A stretch of DNA of 64,000 nucleotides from Hyaloraphidium curvatum (lineage: Eukaryota; Monoblepharomycota; Hyaloraphidiomycetes; Hyaloraphidiales; Hyaloraphidiaceae): positions 1,192,501 to 1,256,500 of the forward strand of contig JAIVFI010000001.1 of the NCBI GenBank assembly GCA_025558095.1, read 5' to 3'. Positions 39,905 to 49,744 of this stretch are shown here, piece after piece. How positions within the stretch are numbered: the stretch's first letter is position 1; each line of letters begins with the position of its first letter. The notes beneath the pieces were generated by a model. It did not search any database. It saw only the letters and a list, made by a program, of their open reading frames with translations, and had not been told where the DNA came from. The position numbers and the translations under genes were made by a program.

Positions 39905-41424
39905 ATGGGCGACGTGGCGGTGTTCGCGCCCGCTCCGCCGGGTGCCCGCCCCCCAATCGCCACAACCGGAGATCTGGGCGCATTTCCGTACCCGCATGCC
40001 GCCGATGAGAAGCTCCGCACCCATCTGCCGTCATTCGATCACCTGCTGAGCCCCGGCTGGGGCACCGGGGTCCAGATGCCCCCGCACTCGGGACTGTTCC
40101 CCGGACCGCATCCTCCGCCGCACCCGAACCCCTACCCCGCGGGATCTCCCGCTGCCTACTCGTATCCCGGACCCGCGGACAATGCTCCCTCCCCACTCGA
40201 GAGCATCCGCAACCTCGTCGCCGCCGGCGCCATCCGCAGCCCCGCCTCCCAGCCGCGCGATGCCTTCTCCGACACCGAGAGCGCCGGCAACCCGCCTCCC
40301 TTCCCGCGGCGCGGCTCCTCCGCGATGCACGAAAACACGGTCTGCAGCTACTGCGCCACGACCAAAACGCCGCTGTGGAGGCGGTGCCCCGTGTCCGGGG
40401 AACCGATATGCAACGCGTGCGGGCTGTCGGTCAAGGCCAGGGGCGGGCAGCCGCCCGCGAGGCGCGACGTGCCGGCGCCGCGGCTCGAGGGGGCGGTGGC
40501 GCTGGCGGCGGATGCGGTGCCGGGGCCGAACGGCGGGGATGCGCCCGTGCCGCGGAGGGGCACGCCCAAGCCGCGCAGGCGCAAGCGGGCTGACGACGAG
40601 TCGGTCCAGGGCTCGGGGAGCGCCGAGTCGGTCGCCAGCGGCGAGCAATCGGATGCTTCGCCCAAGCCCAAGAAGCAGAGGCGGAAGAAGTTCGACGCCT
40701 CTAGCATGGTGAGCCCCGCTCTCGCGGACGGCCAGCCGTACGAGGCGCCCAAGAGCGAGGAAAAGCTGTGCCACAACTGCGGTGCGACCAACACCCCGCT
40801 TTGGCGAAGGGATGACGACGGGAGCACGATCTGGTGCGTTGCGATCCGCTACAGTTTCGCACCGACTCTTGGTAACCTTGTGTTTTTCCTTCCAGCAACG
40901 CCTGCGGGCTGTGGAAAAAGCTGCACAACGCCGACAGGCCGGTGACGGGCGAGAACAAGCCCATCAAGCGCCGGCGCAGGTTCCCCGCCGGGGTCGTGGA
41001 CCCGCTCCGCCCCGGGGGCGCGCCGCAGAAAAAGGCCCGCAAGGGGGCCGCCTCCCAGCCCGATGCGATGCACAAGCTCGAGCACCTTGAATCCTACGCC
41101 AAACCGCGCCGCACCTCTCCCGGCGCCCCCTCGGAGGCCTCCTCCTGGGGCGGCCACGGCGTGGAGGATTATCCCTCCCCCAGCACCTCGGCTGCCTCCC
41201 TCGCCGGATACCCGCAGCACAACGCGATGCGGAACCGGTACTCCCTGCCCGCCGCGCCTCCGTTCCCTCCGCCCATGACGCCTCCGCGGTCGCCCTCGGA
41301 CCGGTCGTCGCTGGGCGAGCCCCCGGTCACGGGAGCGCCGCCGCAGGGCATGTTCCACCCGATCCCGGAGGTGGACCCGCTGGCGATGCTGGCGAGCGTG
41401 TCGATGGCGATCCTGTCGGCGTGA
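39905..41424 (+). CDS. Two-finger GATA-type transcription factor
   Basis: Exons 39905-40833 and 40896-41424 join in phase 2 to 485 residues. Two GATA zinc fingers are visible: the first near residues 147-172 (C-S-Y-C, T-P-L-W-R-R, C-N-A-C) and the second near 289-315 (C-H-N-C, T-P-L-W-R-R, C-N-A-C-G-L-W-K-K-L-H). The intron falls inside the second finger, splitting the first Cys codon of C-N-A-C. The spacing of two fingers recalls the fungal iron-response repressors (SreA/Urbs1 type), but the Cys-rich iron-sensing region between the fingers is absent and replaced by a basic Lys/Arg stretch (P-K-K-Q-R-R-K-K), probably a nuclear localisation signal. The flanks are Pro/Ser-rich. The target pathway (nitrogen, iron, light) cannot be decided. 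Confidence 0.9.
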
Positions 41425-41733
41425 TCGGCCGTTTGCGGACGGTTGTACATATCGTACATAGCACCCCGGATCCCCCGTGGGCCGGGGCGAAAAAGCGGCG
41501 GCGCCGCACGAAAAAGCATTCTGTATTCCTAGAGCACGAATGCACTGTACAGTCTTTTCCTGCTGCTTTGTTCCGTTCCGGGCAAAGATCGACGTTGATG
41601 GATGACACGCGCCAATCTCTGCGCCACCGCGTCCTCGCCCACCTGACCTCTTGGAACCCCGCTCCTGCGTTCTGCATAGCCCCTAACCGCTCGAGATATC
41701 GAGTGGACGACGGCGCTCCTCTCTGCGGGCCGT

Positions 41734-42978
41734 ATGCGCGCGCCCCTGCTCCGCGCCGCCGCCCCGCTCCGCTCCCGCCTCCCCGCGCGGCGCGCCTTCG
41801 CGACCGCCGTCGACGACTTCTTCCAGCGGATCCGCGCGCAGAAGCCGCAGCAGACCGCCTCCGCTCGGGCGCGCGACGCGGAGCTCCGCGCCGTCGCGGA
41901 CGAAATCATCGCCATGAGCAGGCCGGAGTACCTGCAGCGCTACGGCGACCGCATAAACGAGCGGCTGAAGCAGCTGGGCTTCGAGTCGCTCGAGGACTTT
42001 GAGAGATACACGGAGGGGAAGAGGAAGGAGGAGCAGGCACGGGTGCTGTTGGGGCTGCGGAAGCCCGGAGATAGGGAGGACGTGCTCAAGGTCAAGGAGA
42101 TGGGCGCCGGCGGGGCCTCTGGGCGGCCGAAATCTTCCTCGACCGGAGCAGGTGCGGCGTCGCACTCTGGAGCAGGGGCCCCTGGGCGGGGCGGGGCGGG
42201 AGGCGGCGCGCCGTCGGCGGCCAAGCCGCTGTCGTCGATCGTGCAGCTCGAAAAGTTCGCGCAGCTCGACGCAAAGGCGATCGAGGAGCTGTGGACCGCG
42301 TACCACGCCGACAAGGACTGCCTGAGCGCCGTCGTGCCGGCCGCGACGTACGAGAAGCTGATGAAGAACGGGGGCGAGTTTCCCATGGTGAGTACCGTGT
42401 GCCGATTCGGCAGGGCGGACAAGCGCCTTGCAGGGTCGTTGCCGAGCGCAGAAGTTGCTGACTCTGTCTCTTTCCCACTCATCCAGTTCATTCTCCCCCT
42501 GCCCCGGGACAAGGGCTTCGAATTCTTCCTCCTCCAGTTCCAGCCCCCGCAGCAGATCCTCTTCACCTCCCTGCACGCTTACCAGACCCTCGGTCCGTCA
42601 TGCCGCCCGTATCTCACCCTGACGCTGTACCCGGACCTGTTGGACGCCAAGGGCATTGCGCTGATGCGGGGCGAGGTCGACGCCGAGGTGCTGGGGAAGC
42701 AGATGGGCGTGGAGGAGGCGCGGATGCTCGCCCTGTACATGCAGGCGTACTACGTAGAGGTAGGTCGGGCGCTGGCGGGCCAGCTGCTCTTGCAAGTCTG
42801 ACTGGTTTCCTCCCCACAGCCCAACGAGAGGAAGAAGGAGCTACTGCGGACTTTCCACCAAGAGCCGGCCAAGTTCAACTACCAGGTAAACTTGGAACAT
42901 GACATGCTGCACAAAACCCCAACGTGCTGATCGGTGTTGGCGTAGGACGTGCTGGACGAGATCGAGAAGCTCGTGTGA
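41734..42978 (+). CDS. ATP11: ATP synthase F1 assembly factor ATP11 (ATPAF1)
   Basis: Four exons, 41734-42387, 42487-42759, 42820-42885 and 42946-42978, join in phase 0 throughout to 341 residues. The first 30 residues are rich in Arg, Ala and Ser, a typical mitochondrial presequence. The conserved C-terminal domain includes F-I-L-P-L-P-R-D-K-G-F-E-F-F-L-L-Q-F, and L-T-L-T-L-Y-P-D-L, and the last two short exons encode the P-x-x-F-N-Y-Q-D-V-L end. ATP11 is the chaperone that holds F1 beta subunits until they assemble. A Gly/Ala/Ser-rich linker near 120-155 is an addition to the core. The first intron is 99 bases, a multiple of three and free of stops, so the unspliced frame stays open. Confidence 0.9.
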
Positions 42979-43287
42979 TACCCGGATGTGGTCGGCCCCC
43001 CTGGCGCTGGCAGCGAGATTGCTCATGCATGGTAGAATGGACGTACTGTAGGCTGGATTTGAATGGAAATGAATCAGTTCGCTTGGTGTGCTGCTCTCGT
43101 GACGCGTGGGCAAGGAGGGACGCGGCCGCCCGTGTTCCTCACCAGGCCTTCTGTGAATCGCACCTTATACGCGGAATCCCGGCCCGGAGCCGGCTCATTC
43201 GCGCTCAGTCGCGGGCGCCAGTCACTGGCGGCCGGCCGGCGGTCCTCGGCAGCGAGCCGCGCCCCCTAGGCGACCGCCCGCGGCGCA
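42979..43287. other. 309-bp intergenic region
   Basis: Between ATP11 and DCAF7, both on the plus strand. I see no further gene, RNA or repeat. Confidence 0.35.
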
Positions 43288-44737
43288 ATGCAGCCCGAGT
43301 TCAACGCCCCGCCGCAACAGCGGCACAAGGAGGTCTATTCACACCGGGCGCCGTGGCCGATCTATTCGCTGCACTGGTCGCAGCGCCCCGGCGTGTTCCG
43401 CCTCGGACTCGGGTCGTGCGTGGAGGAGTATGGCAACAGGCTGCAGGTCGTGCAGCTCCCCGCAAAGGGCGAGCCGCTGGTGCCCGTCGCCTCGGCGGAC
43501 CACCCCTATCCGGCGACGAAGCTCATGTGGACGCCGGCAAAGGGCCAGGCGCCGGAGCTCATGGCCACGACGGGGGATTACCTCCGCATATGGGACTTTC
43601 GGGAACGGACCGACATGGTCGACCCGCCGCCTGATCCGGCGGGGAGGAGGGAGCAGGTGGAGCCTTGCGTGCTGACGATGAAAGCGACGCTGGCAAATAT
43701 TCGGCGGAGTGGTCAATCGGTGGGTAGGGCATTCCGGGGGGGAGGATCCACACCTCCCTGGGAACGCGTCCTTGGGACTGGAACGAAATCACTGCTGGGA
43801 AAATCTGCTCGCGGCGAGTGGCACACGACGCCTGACACTCGCGTTTCAGCAGGGCAAGAAGGACCTGTGTGCGCCACTGACGAGCTTTGACTGGAACGAC
43901 ACCGACCCGTCCATGATCGTGACGAGCAGCATTGACACGACGTGTACCGTCTGGGACATTAACGTGAGCTGAAGCTGTGGCTTTTCGGTTTCAAACCGGG
44001 TTTTGAACCAGATTTTGCCTTACAGGCACAACAAGCAAAGACGCAGCTCATCGCCCACGACAAGGAGGTGTTCGATGTCGCTTTTGCCCGCGGGACCGAC
44101 ATTTTTGCCAGTGTGGGCGCCGACGGCTCTGTGCGGATGTTTGATCTCCGGTAGGGACAGAGAGTGCCGCCTGCTAGACGCGAGATCTGACCGCTTGCCA
44201 CGCAGGTCACTGGAGCACTCCACCATCATGTACGAGACCCCTCCCCTCAGCTATCCCTCCTCCTCGCCCCAGGCGACCTCGAGCGCCGGCGCCCCCGCGG
44301 CGCCGGACAACTCCCCCCTCCTCCGGATATCCTGGAACAAGCAGGACCCCAACTACATCGCCACCTTCCAGATCGACAGCCCGCAGGTCATCATCCTGGA
44401 CATCCGCGTGCCGGCGGTGCCCGTAACGGAGCTCGTGGGCCACGTAGGCTACGTGAACGCGGTGCAGTGGGCGCCGCAGAGCAGCGGGCACATCGTCACC
44501 GCGGGTTCGTGGACCCAGCCTGCCGGGCATGGATCCTTCGCTCATATTCCTCCTACAGGCGACGACGCGCAGGCTCTGGTCTGGGAGATCGTCGCGGCGA
44601 CAAAGGGCAAGCCGATCCACGACCCCATCCTGGCCTACACGGCCGAGTCTGAGATCAACCAGCTGAGCTGGAACGCCTCGCAGCCCGAGTGGATCGCGGT
44701 CGCGTTCGGGGACACGGTACAGGCGTTGAGGGTCTAG
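43288..44737 (+). CDS. DCAF7: WD40 protein of the DCAF7/HAN11/TTG1 family
   Basis: Five exons, 43288-43719, 43850-43963, 44026-44150, 44206-44504 and 44559-44737, join in phase to 382 residues. The order of conserved blocks is that of animal DCAF7: [10 protein letters not shown] near 12, L-G-S-x-V-E-E-Y, [62 protein letters not shown] and W-N-K-Q-D-P-N-Y. The family is a seven-bladed propeller scaffold for DYRK/HIPK kinases and can act with DDB1-CUL4. The first intron (130 bases) is longer than usual here, and the last (54 bases) is in frame without stops. Confidence 0.92.
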
Positions 44738-44859
44738 TTTGGCAGGGAGTATGATCTGATACCGTAGATGAAGTGGATATACCGTCTGACGTGGCTGGGA
44801 ATCGTAATGACAAAGAGGCTACATTGCCAGGTATCAAGAAATCAGACCCTCGCTCCGCC

Positions 44860-46580
44860 CTACTTGGACCACGGCAGCCTCGCCGTGCACACGCGCTCCT
44901 TGTGCTCCAGCTTGCGCCTCTCCATCTCCCACTTGGGCCACATCCCGCTGAAGGGGTGCGTGAACCACGACGCGCCAGCGTCACCCCTGATGTCGTAGGC
45001 GACGTCCATGAGCCGGTGCGCGAGCTCCTCGCGGCCGTTGCTGAGGTAGAACTCCGCGAGCGCGTCGAGGGCGTCGATGGCGGCCTCTGCGGGCAAGTGG
45101 CCGTCAGCACCGCGAAAGCCGACGGCTCGGAAGAGATGGCAACTTACCGTAGACGAGCGCCCGGCCGTGCTTCTTACGCGTCGTGTCCGAGCCGCTCTTC
45201 TCCGGGATCTGAAAGCCGATCCCAGGGAGGTGGTCGAGCCAGTGGTCGAACTGGGGCTTGTGCGAGACGGGGATGGCCGATCCCGTCCTGAGGGGTTCTT
45301 CCGCAGCGGGTTCGCGGACAAGGTCGGTGCGGCTGGCGATGAGGAGGGCGGCCATGGCGAGGCGTTCGGGGGAAAAGCGGACGTTGAGTTCGGTGCACTT
45401 GTTCCTGAGCACGAAAAGGCCAGTCAGACGCAAATCGGCACGCGGACCGCGACCGACGCACATTTCGGGTATCGCCATCCAAGCACGCCTTGCCAACTCC
45501 TTGGCACCCGCCTGGTCGACGCACTCTTTCGCTAACCAGAGCGAAATGAGTCGACGCCACAAGCCAAACGGACGATTCAACCAACCAGCAAGATGCTTGG
45601 CGTACTTTATGACAAACTTCTGCGGCTGGTGAGAGTGAAACTCGAAACCGACGACCTCGAGTATTTGCTGCTCGCATTCCTGGAACACGGGCTTCTTCTG
45701 CTCGACCAAGGCCTGGATCTCCTGCTTGGGACAAAATCAGCCCGAATCAGACCACCGCTGTAAAATACTGCTCACAGCTGTGGATTCCTCGCCTGTCGCG
45801 CGGCCCTCGGCACGGTCGAGCCGCAGCAGCTCAGTGATGAGCTCGCGCGACTTTTTCATCGTCTCCTCGGTCTTGGTGGCCAGCAAAAACGCCGTCTGTC
45901 CCACATCCTGTCCATTCGCGTCCTTCAATGGCTGGTCTGCAGTTCGTTGGATTTTGCAGCTCACCGAGGGGATCGCTTTGTAGTCCTGTCCCTGTCGCGG
46001 CGGAAAGGTGGCGTAGAACCGATTGTACAGCAGCTCCGTCGTGTAAATCGTTCGATATGGTCTGTCGCCCGCCAAAATTGAGCTTCGGACCCGAATCCGG
46101 CGAGCCGTCGTAGCCCTACAATCGCATCTTCTTCCCGACGATCCTGAGTTTCCTGTAAATCTCCCAGCGCGTCTGCTTGTCGAACGACCACGCCGTCGAC
46201 AGCTGCCCCGACATGCTCTCCAGTTGGAACCGGTGGTAGTAGTGCCTCGGGTGGTATTCGTCCGAGATCCAAGGGCACCGCAGCATCGAGTGGGCCGGGG
46301 ACGCCGACCCGCCCTCGTCGGGCGAAGTTCCGCCCGAGCGGCGCGAGGAACCGGGCACAGATTTTGACGCCTGACCCGAGATCTTCGGCGTGGGCGTCGC
46401 CTGGCGCGCCGGGGCGCCGGGCTTCGGCACCTCGATCCGCGGCGGCGGCGCGCCCGGGGGGAGCACGGGGCGGAAAATGCCCCGCGCATCCTGCCGCTGC
46501 TCGACGACCTTCGCGCCCGGAAACGGCCCGCCGCTCGGATACGCGCCTCCCCCGGGCGGCGGCGCCGGGTAGGCCGACAT
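44860..46580 (-). CDS. Cyclin of the transcriptional (K/T/CTK2-like) type
   Basis: Exons 46580-46120, 46061-45776, 45721-45586, 45531-45462, 45404-45148 and 45086-44860 join in phase to about 478 residues. The first 100 residues are Pro/Gly/Ala-rich. The first cyclin box runs from about 140 (W-E-I-Y-R-K-L-R, R-F-Y-A-T-F) to A-F-L-L-A-T-K-T-E-E-T. The second part has E-C-E-Q-Q-I-L-E-V-V-G-F-E-F, H-Q-P-Q-K-F-V-I-K-Y-A-K-H-L and R-F-S-P-E-R-L-A-M-A-A-L-L-I-A-S-R. These patterns fit the RNA polymerase II CTD-kinase cyclins (K, T, fungal Ctk2/Bur2), but I cannot separate them. A 42-base stretch after 45965 has a GTGAGC donor and may be a further in-frame intron. A MITE ends 67 bases upstream of the ATG. 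Confidence 0.78.
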
Positions 46581-46638
46581 GCTCGCGAGTCGAGAGACGG
46601 TGAAGGCGTGACTGTGGCAAGGGCGAGCACATTCGAAA

Positions 46639-46646
46639 GTCGAAAG
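46639..46646. repeat. Left copy of 8-bp target-site duplication (GTCGAAAG)
   Basis: GTCGAAAG directly abuts the left end of the element and is repeated exactly at its right end. Confidence 0.85.
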
Positions 46647-46730
46647 CAAGGTCTCTAAGGCCAAGTCCCATATAAATATATTATCCCATCAGTAAATGTA
46701 TTTATATGGGACCTGGCCTTAGAGACCTTG
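46647..46730. mobile_element. 84-bp hAT-type MITE (near-perfect foldback)
   Basis: The element consists of two 32-base terminal inverted repeats (46647-46678 and 46699-46730) that match at 31 of 32 positions, around a 20-base centre. The ends read CAAGG...CCTTG, which fits the YARNG end of hAT transposons, and it is flanked by a perfect 8-bp duplication, the hAT hallmark. The inner part is AT-rich (TATAAATA), unlike the surrounding GC-rich DNA. It has no coding capacity, so it must have been mobilised by a transposase elsewhere in the genome. It lies between the 3' end of the MYND gene and the 5' end of the cyclin gene and could place a TATA-like sequence in the cyclin promoter. Confidence 0.88.
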
Positions 46731-46738
46731 GTCGAAAG
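46731..46738. repeat. Right copy of 8-bp target-site duplication (GTCGAAAG)
   Basis: Exact repeat of 46639-46646, directly abutting the right end of the MITE. Confidence 0.85.
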
Positions 46739-46807
46739 AACTGCACGCTACATTGTCCGCCGCTGTGATGGCCTCCTGCATTATTCTTCGAGAGCTCCCT
46801 TTCGACT

Positions 46808-48240
46808 TCATACGGCAGTCGGGGGCTTGCACACCGTCTTGTGCTTCTTCCACGCCGCGATCTGGCAAGCCTCGAACAGTACCAAGCGAGCTTGCAACGT
46901 CCGCACCGCTGAAGCTTGTTGGTTTCCGATCCTGTCCCGCACTCGTCGCAGCGTGCCTGTCCCGCGGCGCCTTCTTTCCGAACACTGGTCAACAGGCGAG
47001 CGAGAGCGGCATCCACGCCACCGAGCTTCTCGAACTCCGGATCGGCCAAGGCGCTGAGGGAGAACATGCGGGACGAGATGCGAATGTCCGTCTTGAACTG
47101 GAGTTTCAAAGCGGAATCAATACGGTAGACCAACGGAGCGAGCATGGCTTCCGCGAGGGTGTGCTCTCCGCGTCCTTGAAGATCAGCGGAACAGTGGCCG
47201 AACAAAGAGATAATCGGGAGGCCCTTCCCCTTTCGATCAGGCTGACGGACGTGAGAGCTCCATTCCGCCTTGTTTTGCATCACGCAGTGGTGGAGCAAAT
47301 TCAGCACTTCCAGGATGTCCGTGGGCAAACCGGTCTCCACCAGTTCCGCGACCGAGCGCGTAAGGCAGAAAGCGCGAGAATAGTCAATCAGCAACGCAAC
47401 GAGCCCGTCCAGCAAATTCAAATCATTCGAGATGCGCTTGCGCGCGGGCTTCGACGCCACCATGGCGTTCAGCAAGGGGACGATCGAGGTTGCGATTCGG
47501 AGAAGAGGATGCTGCATGTACTTCCGCAGAGCCTCTTTGTTGTGCGACGTGGCGTCCAAATGGTCCTTGGCCGGGCGCCCAGCGAAGAGCGGCTCCCACG
47601 CGGTCCCGATCGATGCGCCAGCAGGGAGTCCTAGATTCCGGTACACCGTGGAGCTCATGATTCGGAGCACGAGCTTGCGGAGCGTGGCGTAGCTTTCGGC
47701 CATGAGATCAGAAAGCAGGTCGAGGCCTTCGCGATCAACGTCTTTCGCGAGATCATTGTACTCGTCGGGATCTTCAGGAACGTGACGTGGCGGAAAGGGC
47801 AGCAGGATTTCCGGCCAGATGCTCAACCTTGCCTCGTCCCAGGCCGCCAATCGTTTGCAGAGATCCTTTTCGGAGATAGCCAGAATCATGGTCGACACGA
47901 TTTCGAAGTGGGGGACGAGCTGGTCGAGTTGCGCGAACGCCCCCTTGGCCCACAGGTCCTCGTAGGAGTGCCTCCCGCTGTCTTTCGTCATCTCCACAAA
48001 AAGGCGGTCAACGCCGGCGTCGAGGGACTTTAGGGTGTGAGCGAAGAGCGAAAGCACCGCCGGACGCGCGGACGCCCAGGAGCGCGGGCGCGGGTCGTCG
48101 AAGCCCCGTTCCGCGAAACGAATGTCGCCGGGCTCCGCGCTGGGACAGGAGGCGAGGTGCTTGCGAATGTAGATCGAGTTCATTGCTGTGGCCACAGAAG
48201 CAGGGGAGTCGTGGGGGTCGGTGCACAAATTCATGTCCAT
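46808..48240 (-). pseudogene. MYND-finger protein with a one-base frameshift in the finger
   Basis: The frame from about 48240 (48300 and 48183 are other possible starts) encodes some 460 mostly helical residues of unknown function and then enters a C-terminal MYND finger: C-D-E-C, C-G-R-C-K, W-Y-C-S. At about 46870 the frame shifts. The remaining ligands (C-Q-I-A-A-W-K-K-H-K-T-V-C, then a stop at 46808) are present in the next frame, exactly as if one G of a GGG run were missing. Unshifted translation runs on to 46702 through the MITE with a nonsense tail. This is either a recent inactivating deletion or a sequencing error in a homopolymer; the rest of the gene shows no damage. The MITE inserted just beyond the expected stop. 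Confidence 0.7.
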
Positions 48241-48357
48241 GTCCTGTCGCACAAAGCAGGACCAAATCTTCGGGCAAGATCTTCGGGCAAATCCTGCCAT
48301 ACAGATCTTTCTCCTCCCTTTTCGCCATGGCCCAGATCCCTGGCTTACTTTCTCAAT

Positions 48358-49563
48358 TCAGACCCCGTTGGGGCACACAACAACGAGCTCCAAAGGCCCC
48401 GTCCGCGCCGCATGCTCCACGGCTTCCACGGCCTTCTCAAGCGGGTACTTGTGCACGTCAATCAGCGAGAGATCCAGCTGCCCGGAAACAACAAGTGGGG
48501 CCAGATCAGCGATGCTGGTTGCCGGATACATGTACTTCGAATACGAAGTCAGACAGAGCGAGATACAAGAGGCCGTTCGAGAGCCCCTTACGTTGCCAAT
48601 AATGGTCCAGTTATTGATCATGATCTCGCCGTAATGGAACTGTAACGGGCTCGACATGCTGCCTTCCAACACCATCGCTCCTCCCCGCCTGAGCAGCCGC
48701 ATGCACGCGACCGTCGCCTCGCTGCTCGTTGCGTTCCCGACAAGATCAATGACCACGTGCGCGCCCGTGTTGGCATCCGACGGGTCCTTGCCGGCGGCCG
48801 CCGCCAGTTTGTCGCCTTCCGAAGAAGGAATGACCTCGCATCTCCGGCCGAATTTGGTGAGCTTGGCCGAGAGCGTCGCGAGGCTGGTCGGGCTGCGTCC
48901 CGTGGCGATCACCTTTCCCGCCCCCAACGCCAGCGCCACGAGGACCGCGCACGACCCGAAGTAGCCCGTCGAACCGTTCACGATGACCACCTGACCCGCC
49001 CGGATGTTGGCGCGGACGAGGCCATGGTAGGCCAGCGCGAGCGCCGCGTTGGTAGCCCACAGGGCCGGGTCGATTTCCGAGTGGGGGAGGGCAGTGACGC
49101 TGCGGATCGGGGCGACGTGCTGTTGGCGCCAGGTTCCTTCGTTCCATATCTCTTGGACTGTAGCGGGACGTCAACACCTTCTGTCCACTGCAAATGCGAG
49201 CAAGCGATACGTACCCCGTCCGCTTTTCTCTCCAAACCGCGTCAACCCGACCAGTACTTCATCGTAAGTTCCCCCATTCTGCCTAGAACCGATCTGCGGA
49301 TCCACGTCCACCAGTTGCCCCGCGGCGAGGTCGAACACGTCCCCCGACGTCTCCCTGACTTTTCCCACGCAACCTGGGCCGAACGTCGTGGGGAACGGCG
49401 GGAGCAGGTAGCGTGGTAGGTCGCCGACGATGACTTGGCCAGCGTATGTCAACACCGGGGCGTAGAGCACGTCGACTAGCACAGCGCCGGAAGCCGGCAG
49501 ACTGGGCACGTCGACCGTGTCCAGGTGAAGCTTGCGGTCATCGTGCACGCGGGCTGCAAGCAT
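48358..49563 (-). CDS. Medium-chain dehydrogenase/reductase (zinc-type, second MDR gene)
   Basis: Exons 49563-49215, 49157-48592 and 48534-48358 join in phase to 363 residues. The N-terminal catalytic domain contains the short F-G-P-G-C-V-G-K-V turn. The Rossmann fold has V-I-V-N-G-S-T-G-Y-F-G-S near 190, followed by G-A-G-K-V-I-A-T-G-R and later H-V-V-I-D-L-V-G-N. The last exon encodes M-Y-P...V-S-G-Q-L-D-L-S, the usual C-terminal turn of quinone reductase/alcohol dehydrogenase relatives. The zinc-ligand cysteines of true alcohol dehydrogenases are not seen. The substrate is unknown. The second intron (57 bases) is in frame and stop-free. It is only distantly similar to the MDR gene at 32.7 kb. 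Confidence 0.85.
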
Positions 49564-49744
49564 CGCGAAGAAGGGAGCTGCTTCGATGCGGGAGTTGCTT
49601 TGATGCGATGCTTCGACGCGTGGTGGGACGGGTCCGGAGTTTCGTGAGCGGCGGAGCGCGAAAACCCGTCCCCTTCCTGTGGCAAGGGCAATGCAGACGC
49701 CTCCAATGACCCGCCAAACGACGTACATGACCTGGATCAAAGAT

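Noticed and set aside
46647-46730. The perfect hairpin read as a transcription terminator
   Set aside because: Eukaryotic polymerase II does not use such hairpins, and the flanking 8-bp duplication and hAT-like ends explain the structure as a MITE.
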